Source of the DNA: Gnetum montanum
Lineage: Eukaryota; Streptophyta; Gnetopsida; Gnetales; Gnetaceae
DNA length: 64,000 bases
Assembly: GCA_015680685.1 (NCBI GenBank)
Contig: MNCI01024055.1
Coordinates: 129,364 to 193,363 of the forward strand
Direction of reading: 5' to 3'
The position numbers and the translations under genes were made by a program. Numbering within the stretch: position 1 is the first letter of the stretch; each line of letters opens with the position of its first letter. This document shows positions 1-10,921 of this stretch, one piece after another. The notes beneath the pieces were generated by a model. It saw only the letters and a program-made list of their open reading frames with translations. It did not search any database and was not told the DNA's origin.

Positions 1-802
1 ATAGGAGCTCATTGGAAAGGTTTAACTCTTGTAATTTGGTGTGTTAATGTTGATTTCTTAGTTAAAAATTTGTGCGAGTTAGAAAAATGTTGAAAAATTC
101 TCTATCAAAACTAGCATGTTTGTTGTTCCTGCAATGAAGAGCTTACCTCTAGGAGCTACAAGGTCAAAGAAAGAAGTGTTTCAAAAGAATGGTTAAGAAG
201 TTATGGGCTTTGAAAATTGCAAAATCTCCTTTGGCATTTGTGAGTAAATGTGAAAATTTCTAAGGAGGTTTGTGCATATATATAGTATTTTTGCATTGTG
301 TCAATGGGGTTGTGTATGTGGGGCCTCGTATATGCATGGGCTTTGTTGATAGAGCCCTGCTTATAGGGTTCATAAAAAAAATTTAAACTTGAATATTTCA
401 AAAAATATAATGAATTTTTAAATGAATTTGGGATCCATGTATTCTCAAAGAAGCCAAGAATATGATGAAATCATTGTAGAGGATCTTTGAAAGCTCAAAA
501 GTTCAAAAATTTGATTGAGAATGTTCGAATTCAATAATATACTTCAAGAAGCACATGGTTAGATGTAGAATATGGGTGTATGAAAGATTTTGATTGTAAT
601 AATACCTAAGGATAAGGTGCTTAATGAACCTAACCAAGAGATATGCAATTGGATCCTCTCCATAGTAGGTACATGCCCTGTTTTCCCTTACATAACCTCA
701 ACCTAAGGAGTTTGTAAGCACCATAGAAAATTAATGGTTGATGAAAGTTAAGGACCAAAACTTGCAAGATTCTACAAGAGAATTCAAGTATGTTAGACAA
801 AG
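1..802. other. Unassigned AT-rich flank left of element F
   Basis: No coding region is recognisable. The only open frame, minus strand 201-401, is short and resembles nothing I know. Phrases such as 'gttgatagagccc' near 345-357 recall the LTR of element E (18.7-19.5 kb), so this stretch could be a remnant of E's other LTR or 3' end. The match is too weak to annotate. It ends at the ACACC target duplication of element F. Confidence 0.3.
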
Positions 803-807
803 ACACC
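803..807. repeat. Target-site duplication of element F, left copy (ACACC)
   Basis: ACACC immediately precedes the TGATGA terminus of F's left LTR. The identical 5-mer follows the ACTCATCA end of the right LTR at 11752-11756. Five bases is the usual Ty3/gypsy duplication length. Confidence 0.88.
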
Positions 808-1559
808 TGATGAATGGTGAGGTGCCCCTACACTCAACCATACGAATATCAGTGTTACACACGCGATCCGGTCAAACTCCGCAGACAGACTAGTTGTGAC
901 ATCTAGATAGTTGGCCTTAGGTTGTAATTTTCTATCTTCCCACCTAGACTAGTATTATCTTTGTCATGTATGGTTTAGTCCAGAGTGAGGTGTATGATGT
1001 GGTTCCTAATCTATGCTACTCTTGAAGGCAATGGAAAGTAATGTTAACTAAGCTAAGAGGGAAAGGGTGAGAAGGAATCTAAACTAGCCTAAGTCCAATG
1101 AGCATCCGTTCCTTAATCATCCATACACATCTTGGACCTTATGCATGACTACCACTAGGATAACCAAGCACATGGCCTACGTACACTACTAGGTTACCAA
1201 GTAGTCACACTTAAATGCTCATGATTAAGTCGTACTCATTCCACGTTACTAGGCGATAAGGGTAAGAGAGATTAACTAAGAAAGTAGTAAATAACAATTA
1301 AATAAATAATTAATTAAACTAAGTGAATGCTGCAATGATGAAGTAATCTTGATCTTTATTTTCGATCATGTGCATGTCCAAGTACGTCACACTTAAATAA
1401 AGGATGCTGCACAATTACAATCACCAAACTATGGGCATACACTGGGAAATAATGCTAACTTTAAGAACGGAAAACTGCAAGAGTTTGTCTAAGGAACTAA
1501 AAACTAGATGCAAAACAAAGGAGAGTCACCTCTTATTTATAGAATTGGTGGTGGGATAT

Positions 1560-1564
1560 GATAT
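1560..1564. repeat. Target-site duplication GATAT of the nested insert, left copy
   Basis: GATAT here is followed by TGTTGG. The matching GATAT at 4313-4317 follows CAACA. Removing one copy plus the insert restores the continuity seen in the undisturbed LTR at 10922-11751. Confidence 0.9.
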
Positions 1565-3136
1565 TGTTGGCGACCGTTTGGGACGCGACCACCAACGAGT
1601 GTCCTCGAACAGGATTTAGGTGCCTACTGGTTTCTGGCAACACCAAGGCCCAAATACCTCCAAATAAACTCAGTAGTTAATGTGAGTATGTGTGTGTGCT
1701 ATTGCGGCATGTGGTTGTGTAAAATGTAACAATTGCATTGCGTGTGAACTAAAAATGACTTACTTTAAAGAGATTCAGTCAACTTTGCCAAGTACTGTGA
1801 GTTGTTGAAAATTTCCTATTTTGTTCAATTGCCTAGCCTACGCGGTCCTTATAATACCTACTTGTAACAAATAAAATTTTGCAAAAATATTTGAGCACAA
1901 CTCCGCAATCTACTCCTAATTTTCCCTAGAGAAAAAGATAGTTCCACAAGAAAACTAGAAATAGAGCAAGATTCGATGGAAATAGACAAAAAAGAAAAGA
2001 AAGTAGATTTGTGTAGACCTCAAATATTTAAACAAGGTAAAATGACACGAGTAAACACTTCACAATAAAGCTATTCCAAATTTAATATCTAAGAATTGTT
2101 CAAACTTCCAAGGCTCAAACAAGCAATATCTTCAAGACAATCCTATTATGCTACCAAAAATTGCTGTGTAAACTACCATGTACGAGACTCCATTTTGACT
2201 AGATAATAGATGTCAACGATTGCATTCAAAAAAAACCTTTAAAAGACTTGACAATTTTTAATTGAAATACCATGAGAATTCACTTTAAAGATAAAAAGAA
2301 GCTATTCTGGTCCCATCAAAATACCAAAGATTTTCTGAACCCTCTCGACTACTGAATTGTTCAACGGCGTGACTACAAACAGAGACTCTCTTACAACAAT
2401 CCCAATAGCAGTTCCCACACGTTGCACAATAATGAAATTTAATACTAAAATGCTCTTAAGGATTTTAAACACAAGCGCTTCTATGGAAAAATTTTAATAG
2501 AAATTTCTATCGGGCAACAAGAACAATAAGAGCAATCTAAAAATCCCAAAATTATCTACCAAGGATGATACTATCTAAACCACTAGCTAAACAATTTAAA
2601 CAAAACAAAAATTGAAATGCATAACTCACAGGACCATGAAAAAGAGGCTAAAATATTTATTCTAGCAAGCCATCTTGCAAGCAATCGTTCACAATTTCTT
2701 TACAAAGCTCTTCTCAAGACCTCGAGTATGTCTCCGAGTGAGAGCCCAAGTGATCCCAATGTCTTCTCAAAAGTATAATGTATGAGACCCCATTTTTTTA
2801 TCTCTACCTTGAATCCATTTTATAGGTGTTAAAGGTAGTTACATAGGTAAAATATCTCACCTAACTTCTCTCCCAAGTGACTTGCCCAACAAGTTAGGGA
2901 GTATTTAACTTAGGAAGTTAGGAAGTTAGGGAATAGATAAATATTATTTATGAAAAATAATTCCAACAATCTCACATAATTGTTCACAAGTATATCAATA
3001 ATCTTTGCTTTGTTCTAGGATTTGGAGGATGCTTATGGAACTCTTAATGTTTTAATAACAAGATGATAATACAACATTTACCTTGGAATAAATGTTGTGG
3101 GTGCCTTGTTCTTAAATATTTTGTGGATATGTAAAA

Positions 3137-3343
3137 ATGACCGAAAAAACAAAATTTGAAACTTTAAGCCCGAATGCAAGGGCGCTAGTCCTGGAACAGT
3201 TATCAAACATTTTAGAAATATCCCACTCCTATCTAGGATCGTTAGCAATCACCACCGTGGGAGAAGGCTCAGCAGTTGCACCCGGTACCGTTGCTACGTT
3301 TGGTTACTGGAAGAAAGATCTGGAAACAGACGTAATTCACTAG
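3137..3343 (+). CDS. Small ORF (68 aa) inside the solo-LTR-like insert, unknown
   Basis: An open frame runs from ATG at 3137 to TAG at 3341-3343. The product is hydrophilic at the start (MTEKTKFETL) with a Gly/Ala/Val-rich second half. I do not recognise it. It lies about 370 bp upstream of the TATA-like box, so within the putative U3. Chance openness is quite possible at this length. It is listed because it is one of the few frames in the window that starts and stops cleanly in a comparatively CG-rich tract. Confidence 0.2.
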   Translation: MTEKTKFETLSPNARALVLEQLSNILEISHSYLGSLAITTVGEGSAVAPGTVATFGYWKKDLETDVIH

Positions 3344-3709
3344 ATGGATAGCCCTGGATCATAGGGTTTCAGTTGCCTAAACTATTTTATTTTTCCCTAA
3401 ATTTGCTAGGTCTTCCTGCATTTTCACGTTTTTATAAATTGTTCTTCAAAATTCCTGCCATTGATTTCAGGGTTTAGAGCAATCGCATTGTAGATCTGCT
3501 GTTGCGGTAGAGCACCCTTTTGTTTGTTTTTTAAAATTTAATGGTGAGGGTTCGGCGACACGGCATCCGCGCAAAGGTCTTGGTGACTCCGTTTGCCTTG
3601 GCACGGACGGCCAACACTGCTTATGGTTTGCTATTTTTATGTTGATGTCTGCTTTTCTGAGTTACGCGGCACGACACACATCGGCGTCATTGGAGGCAAA
3701 CGAATCAAC

Positions 3710-3717
3710 TATATAAA
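3710..3717 (+). promoter_or_regulatory. TATA-like box of the solo-LTR-like insert
   Basis: 'tatataaa' followed by 'gcttgaattcgg' stands about 600 bp before the 3' terminus of the insert. In plant LTRs the core promoter marks the U3/R border, which agrees with a plus-strand orientation. Confidence 0.5.
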
Positions 3718-4559
3718 GCTTGAATTCGGATGTGAGTCCCTCTTCCTTGAATTCGCGTCCCTGCAAAAGAAATTTCGGCACAACACAGCCAGTAGAGATG
3801 CCACTGATTTGGGTAAAAAGAATAGTTAATTTTACACAAAACAGAAAAACATTTCAGAGCAAAAACCCTTGCATTCTTCTGCGTTAGGATTAACACGATT
3901 CCTGCGATTTCTGTAACAAAAAGTTAGCATTCTTTTGGACTTTTTTTCTTTCCTCCATCTTTCTTCCATTGCGTACAAGGGCTAGAACTGTGTTTGCATT
4001 TTTTCCTTGTCGTAAAAAACATTATTCAAACCTTAGTATATTAACTTTGACATTTTCCTTGATACATCCGTAAACAGGGATCGACTCTTTTAGCTTTCCA
4101 CTTGTTTTTCATCCTTCATTTTCCAAAGGAGCATGATGAATTTTCCTTATCATTTGAAAAACTCTACTTCCTTTAACAATTCTTCTTGAACATCAAAGTA
4201 TTAAAATATCAATAAAGCACAACCAACATGTATATTTCTCTTGATTATCCTTTGTGACTTATTCATATTTTATCATCTTTGTTGCTCCATGAAATGGCTA
4301 AATTTTTCAACAGATATCATGTATGTGATATTGCAACTGAGCTGCAATATCACGTATGCAATATCATGGTTGCCCAAAATGCGACTCATCGTACACTGAT
4401 GAGTAAATGAAAACTCATCCTCGAGTTACAGTTATTACATAGTGGATAGGTATGGTATTATTGGATGATAAAAATGGGACTATGTCGCAGTGTGAAATGA
4501 AAACAAAATAAAGACACAACACAAATATTCTACATCTACAAAAATGGATGGAACTCATG

Positions 4560-7099
4560 TAGTTCCAGGTGGCAGTGGCTCATCCATTGGTGCTTTCCCT
4601 TTGTCTTGTGCTCCAGGTTTTGAGACTTGAGCATGTTGAAGTATGGCCTAGAGCTTCTCCTCTTCGTTCCGAGAGTCTTGTTCCATCCATGCTAATGTTC
4701 CAATGTTTGATAGAGTCAGCACTTCCCATGGACAAGGTAGTTGTAGAAACATTTAATTGGCTTTGACATACCAAGCCGTGAACACCCATCGTTCCTCCTC
4801 ATAGGCTTTGGCTTTATGCATGTACTTCTAAAAATTTGTTAGATGTTGACCCAAGTCCATTGCAACACCTTTCTGTCCTTGGTAGCTAGCTTTCACCACC
4901 TCAAGTTTAGAATTTACAACCTCCAGCTTCTCAAACAGCTTCTTACATTCTACAAATTCTGCTTCGTATTTGATGTGAGTGGTTGCTACTTGCTACTTGA
5001 GCTCTGGTCTTGGGCACCCTACTGTTAACATGGCAAGGTTTGCATACCTCAGATTGGCCAACTCCATGTATTCCATCAAATCCTGAATCTGCAAGTCCTA
5101 GCTCTTAACTTGCCCTTGGTGGGTGAAGGCATATGTGTTAGATGAATTCTTCTTGCAATTGATGAAAGTGTTCCTCAAGAATGTTCTTTTGCTTTTCTGT
5201 AGTGGTCAAATGAAGGTTTTCTACAATGAGCTATTTGTTTTCTTCTTGTAAGGCCTTGAGTGCCTTAAGATGCACAGGAGTTTGCGCTTGTGTTGCAGAG
5301 GCATCCTAAATAGCCTTCTCCTTTTAATTAGCCATCCTTTTATTCTCTGCAATTAACTTGGTTAATTTCTCAATTCTAAAATTATCTAGCTGGTCTATGG
5401 AAAAAAATTGTAGAGGGTCCCATTGTGCTACTTTTAAGGCCATGAGTTGCTCTTGTAGTTTCTTCACATCTACTTTCACATGCTCAGCCCTTACTTTTGT
5501 TAAGACTAGCTTCTCCTTTGAGAAAATGAGGTTTAACTGAATTTCCGTAACATCCTGAGGGATGTCAAACAGGGACATCATGACTTGCCCTATTTGGAGC
5601 AATCAATCAAGCACATCCTCATGTTTCGCAGGAGTCATTGAGGTTCCAGCAAAAGTTTGAGCATCTCGTCCTCCTGTGAGATCTACCAGTGGCACAATAG
5701 GTATATTGAAGGATTCTTTGATGTGGTATGTGACCACTTCTATAGCTCCCATGGCATCCTGGTGTTTCATGACCACCACAGTGGCCCCTTCACTAGTCTC
5801 TAATTGCACCTAAAAAGATGCCACATTTCCTGAGATCTATTGTGACCATCTACTTTTCCCTCCTCTTATGTGAATGGATACTTCCCGCCTTGTGTGATCC
5901 AATGAAACAGTAGGCTAAATAGCATCATCGATGACACAAAATAGGTTTGCATCATCATGACTTCCCTAACTGACCATCTTAGTGATGACCCCAAGATGGC
6001 TCATCGACAGTCTATAGTCTTGCAGCGTCTATTGATCTTGGTATGTGTTGGGTCCTTCCTTCTATTATTGGCTCGAGCCCATGCTTGGAGGTTGAATGGG
6101 TCTTGTAAGTTCAGTTGTAGTAGGTCCAATGATCTATTCTTCTTCTTATTTTTGTCCAAGCTCTTCGCCAGTGCTTTTCCTTGGAGTTGGCACCTCTAGC
6201 AATTCAGCATATGAAGCAGTTTGGGATTTTCAAAGGACATCATTGGTGTATCCCTAAATACCAGCATGTCGACAAAGCATCCTGATAAGACAAGGGAAAC
6301 AGAATGCCATCTTCTGTATTTTTCATTCTTCGAACCACCTTAGGATCTCTGTCAAATATAGATGGCCAGGTTGGCATTAACTTTTCCCATCAACACTACA
6401 CATTCTCTAGCCGCATATGTTGATATTCTCTTCAAGACCTTTGTGGGGAAGAGGTGATATGTTCCAATTTTGAAGTAAATCCTCTCTTTTGTCATCAAAT
6501 CACCAAATTTTTTATCTCTTCCATAAGCCTTCTTCTTTCGCACATTGGGTCTAAACATGTGGAAAATTGAGCAAATTTGGGCATTGTATTTGGAAGGTTT
6601 AACACTTCTAAAATGGCCTATGTGGAGAAGTCAACTATCACACCATAAATATTGAAAGTGGTGCCTTACTCCCTATTGTGCCAAAATTGGTGCGTCTCTC
6701 CTAGGTACCAGGCACCACTTTCAAAGAGGGTAGGCCATAATGGGGATCCTTTGAGGTGGTCCCTAATGGCCTCAGGAGTGAACTCCACAAAAGATTTGAA
6801 GTTCAATTCCACAATCACTGCAGTGAATGTGGACATTTCATGGATGGCCTAAACACAATCTTGGGGTAATATGAGCTATTGTCCCTATTCAGGAGCTACA
6901 ATAGCTCCTCCTTCTACCTATGTAGATCGTATGGTAGGAGGATCTTCTTGATGGATGTTGAATGATTATTCCTCCAGTCCTGCATGTTGTCTAGCAGGAT
7001 CTTTTCTTCCACCTCTTTGAGATCATTTGCTTCCACCTTGAGTGGGAGCTTCCTATTGTCTACATTTTGGGACCATCTACAATCACATGGCCCAAGCAT
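4560..7099 (-). pseudogene. Accessory ORF of element F, broken; possible 'GV-x-V' domain plus coiled coil
   Basis: Minus-strand frames at 7099-6914, 6900-6560, 6558-6352, 5809-5603 and 5602-5324, then scattered remnants down to 4560, look like one decayed protein. The N-terminal part contains an 'FTPEAI' motif followed by a 'YGVIVDF' motif and 'LNLPN' (about 6860-6600). The middle is a Lys/Glu/Leu-rich coiled-coil-like stretch (5602-5324). Frames change between segments, through frameshifts or undetected introns. It lies downstream of gag on the same strand, where pol would normally be. The motif layout resembles the 'putative plant transposon protein' type of accessory ORF and, loosely, the antisense gene in elements B and C. 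That resemblance is judged by eye, so homology is unproven. Confidence 0.5.
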
Positions 7100-7439
7100 T
7101 GGTAAGGTTGTTTTTGAAATTAATTTATACCTTACTGCTTGCCATAATTAATGATCTTATTTTATCTTCATGTGATATTGCCCAAAAGGTTGTAATAATG
7201 AGTCCTATGACTTAGGTGGTTTCCAATTCTAATTTCCTGATATGCCTAGGGGTTAAATGATTTTTGGGCATAATTATTCTGTGTATTATAGTTAATTACC
7301 CTAGATGATGTCTTTTTGGTGATGATAAATTCCAAAAATTTTAGGCACTTTTCGACATGGGTCCCTCCCCCATGACTAAGCTGAACACTCTGGGTTCAAG
7401 TAGGTTTAGACGGAATGGAAATCGGAGTACTAGCGAGTG

Positions 7440-7625
7440 AGATAGAGGTTGAAAAGCAAAGGTGTCACACTTGCAAGTCGTAGAGAAAAAATGGAAAAAC
7501 TCCCCCATGGGAATGGCAAAAATGATGCTAAGTGTTGTAGGGGGGTCACCTATTTATAGGTTGCGACAACATGATATCGTGTACAATACATCGCGTATGC
7601 AATATCAAGTCCCTAGTGACATGAG
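7440..7625 (-). repeat. LTR-like fragment related to the F/E LTR family
   Basis: It shares with the F LTR a 'tcacctatttatagg' box (TATA on the minus strand at 7551-7558), an upstream stretch with a 'gcaaaaatgatg' flavour, and 'gatatcgtgtacaat'/'gcgtatgcaatatc' palindromic words. Only this part is similar and no termini are visible. It may be an older nested LTR fragment lying between gag and the accessory ORF of F. Confidence 0.4.
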
Positions 7626-7936
7626 GCACAACAAAAATACCAAATTTTTAAAGGATTTTCTTGAAATCAACATTGTAAGCTAAGGACATTGGGCTATTAT
7701 GAAGGAGTTCTAGGGTAATCCCATTAATTCAAAAGGCACAATTGATGATGATGGTGTGGATTTTATCAATAAAACATTGGGTGGTAAGAAAAAGGTTATG
7801 TAATGGTACATAGGAATATTATTAGTCAGAGGGATAGTAGTAGGGAAATAAAATTATTAAAATTATACTAAGGGTAAGAAATGGTGTGTGTGAGCTATGT
7901 CATAAGTGAAGATTACAAAATATTACACAAGTGGGT

Positions 7937-8207
7937 NNNNNNNNNNNNNNNNNNNNNNNNNNNNNNNNNNNNNNNNNNNNNNNNNNNNNNNNNNNNNNNN
8001 NNNNNNNNNNNNNNNNNNNNNNNNNNNNNNNNNNNNNNNNNNNNNNNNNNNNNNNNNNNNNNNNNNNNNNNNNNNNNNNNNNNNNNNNNNNNNNNNNNNN
8101 NNNNNNNNNNNNNNNNNNNNNNNNNNNNNNNNNNNNNNNNNNNNNNNNNNNNNNNNNNNNNNNNNNNNNNNNNNNNNNNNNNNNNNNNNNNNNNNNNNNN
8201 NNNNNNN
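7937..8207. other. Assembly gap (271 N)
   Basis: This is a continuous run of N flanked by 'gtgggt' and 'tttttcttctctc'. Apparent frames across it are artefacts. The true gap size may differ from 271. Confidence 0.99.
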
Positions 8208-8790
8208 TTTTTCTTCTCTCTTATTTTTTTTCACTTTACTAAGGCCAAAGAAGCCGCCAACCTTCAAGCATGGGTGCATGTCTTTCCAGTGGGACCCCCT
8301 AGAATAGCATGGAATTTTTGAAGTGCCCTTTTAAAATTACTCTTACTCCCATTTTTTGTTAGATCTACAAGGATCTTAGTACAACCATGTTGCATGACAA
8401 CTCCCATAGATGTCACCAAAGATAATCCGCAAGTCCCCTTGATGTCACACCCTAACCATTCCCTCTTGGTCCATCCTTTTTCATTTTGGGTACAACAAAC
8501 ACAAAATTAATTTTAAGTTTTAAAATGTCAAGAATATCATTGTACCCTATAACAGAACCTCTTATTTGAAGAATGGATGAGTGGATGTAATGGGCTCATT
8601 GTCCAAATAATTGACCACTCAAGACTTAATAACACACCTCAACCAATGATCCACATGAGTGTTTTATTTATAGACGAGATTACTTACAAAAATGAAAAAG
8701 GATAAAAAGATAAAATAGAAAGTTGAAAGATGAAAAACTGGAAAACAAAAATATAAAAATTAAAGAAAAATAAAAAATATTTACTAACCC
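8208..8790. other. Undefined stretch between gap and gag of F
   Basis: No convincing coding similarity. Minus-strand reading gives a short open piece with spaced Cys residues around 8480-8320, perhaps a gag tail. A second 'tttatttatag' box (about 8664-8674) suggests another LTR or promoter remnant. 8690-8790 is A-rich. Confidence 0.35.
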
Positions 8791-8799
8791 TGCTTGTTA

Positions 8800-10755
8800 T
8801 TTGAATGGGGGATATCCCCCATAACTAATCGATTGAGTACAACAAGGATTAATAAATGGAGGATGAGAATCCTTGCATGTTGGAAGTATTGGAACTTGGC
8901 CATACTTAACCCATTGGGGTTCAAACACCTGATTATAGTGAGAATAGTAGGGCAACTTATACAATGTAGTTCCTAAATAATGAGTTAACCCACTATGATA
9001 TTTAAGACTGTTAGATGGTATGCAAGGATTGGGATGTTGCCTTTCATGACTGTGTTCATCGGGCTGTATGGTTGTTGGATTGTTAGTTGGTGGCCTTGAT
9101 GAAGTAACATGAGCTGTTGGGTTCAAAGATAAAGGTGCACCATAGTGTTGGACATGTGCTGAGTCAGAGGATGTAGTGTCCTTGCACTTGTGTTGTCTCT
9201 TCTTGTGATCATGCTTAAAGAAATGATGCTTTTATGTTGATGAGGCTTTTCACTGCTATTGGTAGTCATAGCACAAGTAGTATTTGTGGGTTGTTGATGT
9301 GGTGTAGAAACCTTAGGAACAGTTAGTGGTAATGTAGAAGGAGGAATAAATTGAGAATGTTGAGAGTTAGGAGAAGTATAAGATGCACAAGGTGGTGGTT
9401 GTGTTGAAGACATAGGCTGATAATATTGTGGAGAATAGTAATGTGGTGTGATAGAGTATGGTGGCCTAGTTGGAGAAACAGGATGTTGAACAAGATAACT
9501 GCTTGGATTCAGATAATACAAAGGGTGTCCCTAGTTTAAGGGTGGTCTCCCTCATGACTAGGATTTTTTCCATTGTGATCGAACACAGTATCTCTGTACA
9601 AACTCTAGATGTAACGTGTTTCTCCAATGCTCATGTAAATGTAACAATATTGGGCATTGGCCTTTGGGGTGATCATACAGGCATATGTTGCATTCATACG
9701 TATGATTGGAAGTTGAGATCTTATTTTCTTGATCCCTTCTTTTTGATTGTCTAATTTTTTTCCTACTTCTTGGGTTGTCAAAACTCTATCTCCAATAATG
9801 TTGATAAATTCTCCACACTTTTGATATGTTCATTCCAACATCTTATTGATCTTTGCCTCGACTTCTTCTAGTGATTGTTGTGTTGGAAAAGATGATGTTT
9901 CCACCTTCAGATTAGTTGATCTCTCTTTTTTATGATCATGGACCTTTGTTAAGTTAATATTCTAGTCCCGTTGATGTTTTTCAACACTCTCCCATCTAGC
10001 CAATTCTCCTTTTTCTTTTGCTACCCACTTAATAATCTCTTGGACTTGATGGGTTTGCAATTTGTATAGTTGACCTTGGGCATACATTCCTAAGGTCTCT
10101 CTTGTTACATCATGAAGCCCATCAATAATATGGTACATTAGCATTTCCTTGGAAAACCCATGGCCTGGACAGTTGTTTAACAGTGCATAATATCTTTCTA
10201 AGGCCATGTCCTAGGGTTCATGTTGTGCTTGTTTCAATCCTTGGATTTGATTCCTCAAGGCTGACACTCTTGTGTAGGTTTAATATTTTTTGTTAAATAA
10301 CTCTACCATTGTTGACCAACATCATACTGAATTTGGTTTTAGTGATCTATACCATACTTTTGCTTGGCCAACGAGTGTCATAGAAAAGAGCTTAAGTTTC
10401 TGCCACTCATTATCAATGTTGTTCCATGTGCATACATCATAGAAGGATAGTAAATGTTGTTGTGGATCTAAGTCATAGCCTTCTGAAAAAGTAGGAAAGT
10501 TGTTTAAATTAAGCCTCGGTAGACGGCTCTCTTTACGATGCCTACAGGAGATTCGAACAACCTGTTGTATTTGCGTTAGGCTTGTAGTGGCCAGTAGGGG
10601 TTCATCGTCATCGGGTAATTTATGATTTCATGTGTTGGGATGACATTACTTTTTTTGATGGCTATAAGAAACCCCCACTTCAGGTTATGTACTCCAATCT
10701 TCATCATCATATAGTTCGTTGGTTCTCCAATGAACTTCCTCACTAAGTTTGGCAT
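8800..10755 (-). pseudogene. Gag of element F (Athila-like), broken
   Basis: Capsid-type structural protein that would package element RNA into particles in the cytoplasm. The minus-strand ATG at 10755 opens 'MPNLVRKF', 167 bp inside the LTR. After a frameshift, the Retrotrans_gag core follows: 'NFPTFSEG', 'DPQQHLLSFYD', 'VGQAKVWYRSL' (about 10530-10310). Next comes 'ERYYALLNNCPGHGFSKE' (about 10200-10140), matching the '..WERFK....CPHHGF' signature of Athila gag, then a basic/Glu-rich stretch. The C-terminal part (9521-8797) is Pro/Ser/Thr/His-rich and low-complexity. I see no protease after it. At least two frameshifts and several stops make it non-functional. Confidence 0.8.
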
Positions 10756-10902
10756 TATTGTAATCTTGTAGGAGAGGCATTGTTGTGGAGTTGAGTGTGA
10801 ATTTATGTGTGAATTCTTATAATTATTTATTTCTAAAATATATATTGTTAAGTCCTATACAATGACCTTGTATGATATAACTAATCTAGATAACTAGCAC
10901 TG

Positions 10903-10920
10903 TCCCTGGCAATGACACCT
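10903..10920 (-). other. Primer-binding site of element F (tRNA-Asp type, decayed)
   Basis: The minus-strand sequence is AGGTGTCATTGCCAGGGA, one base inside the LTR end. It matches the common plant gypsy PBS TGGCGTCGTTGCCGGGGA apart from T-to-A at the first base and transitions of the C-to-T or G-to-A type. It fixes the element's orientation as minus. Confidence 0.7.
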
Positions 10921-10921
10921 A

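Larger units (their letters stand above)
1565..4312 (+). mobile_element. 2,748-bp solo-LTR-like insertion inside the 3' LTR of F
   Basis: It begins TGTTGG and ends TTCAACA, so it has TG...CA termini with a 5-bp inverted match, and GATAT is duplicated at both sides. No gag or pol motif lies inside, so a solo LTR left by LTR-LTR recombination is the simplest reading. A 'tatataaa' box at 3710-3717 would place the promoter in the last quarter on the plus strand, a sensible U3/R layout for a long LTR. CG dinucleotides (for example around 1570-1600 and 3540-3690) are much denser than in neighbouring DNA, which suggests this is the youngest layer. No second copy is in the window, so the family is unknown; a non-autonomous LARD-like element is the alternative. 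Confidence 0.82.
808..4391 (-). repeat. 3' LTR of element F, split by a nested insertion
   Basis: Segments 808-1564 and 4313-4391 together align end to end with the LTR at 10922-11751. Counting the GATAT duplication once gives 831 bp against 830 bp. Shared landmarks include the 'accatacgaata' block, the 'gggcatacactgggaaata' block, and a minus-strand TATA-like 'ctataaata' (complement at 1534-1541). The outer sense end carries paired GATATC-type palindromes. On the sense strand the terminus decayed from TGATGAG to CGATGAG. Position 1564/4313 is interrupted by the solo-LTR-like insert. Confidence 0.9.

Noticed and set aside
1-400. Second LTR of element E
   Set aside because: Only short word similarity to 19.2-19.5 kb; no terminus or alignable block.
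7881-8321. Open frames of 100-146 codons across 7.9-8.3 kb
   Set aside because: They consist almost wholly of N; this is an assembly gap.
9470-9754. 94-aa plus ORF
   Set aside because: Opposite strand of F's gag; no features of its own.
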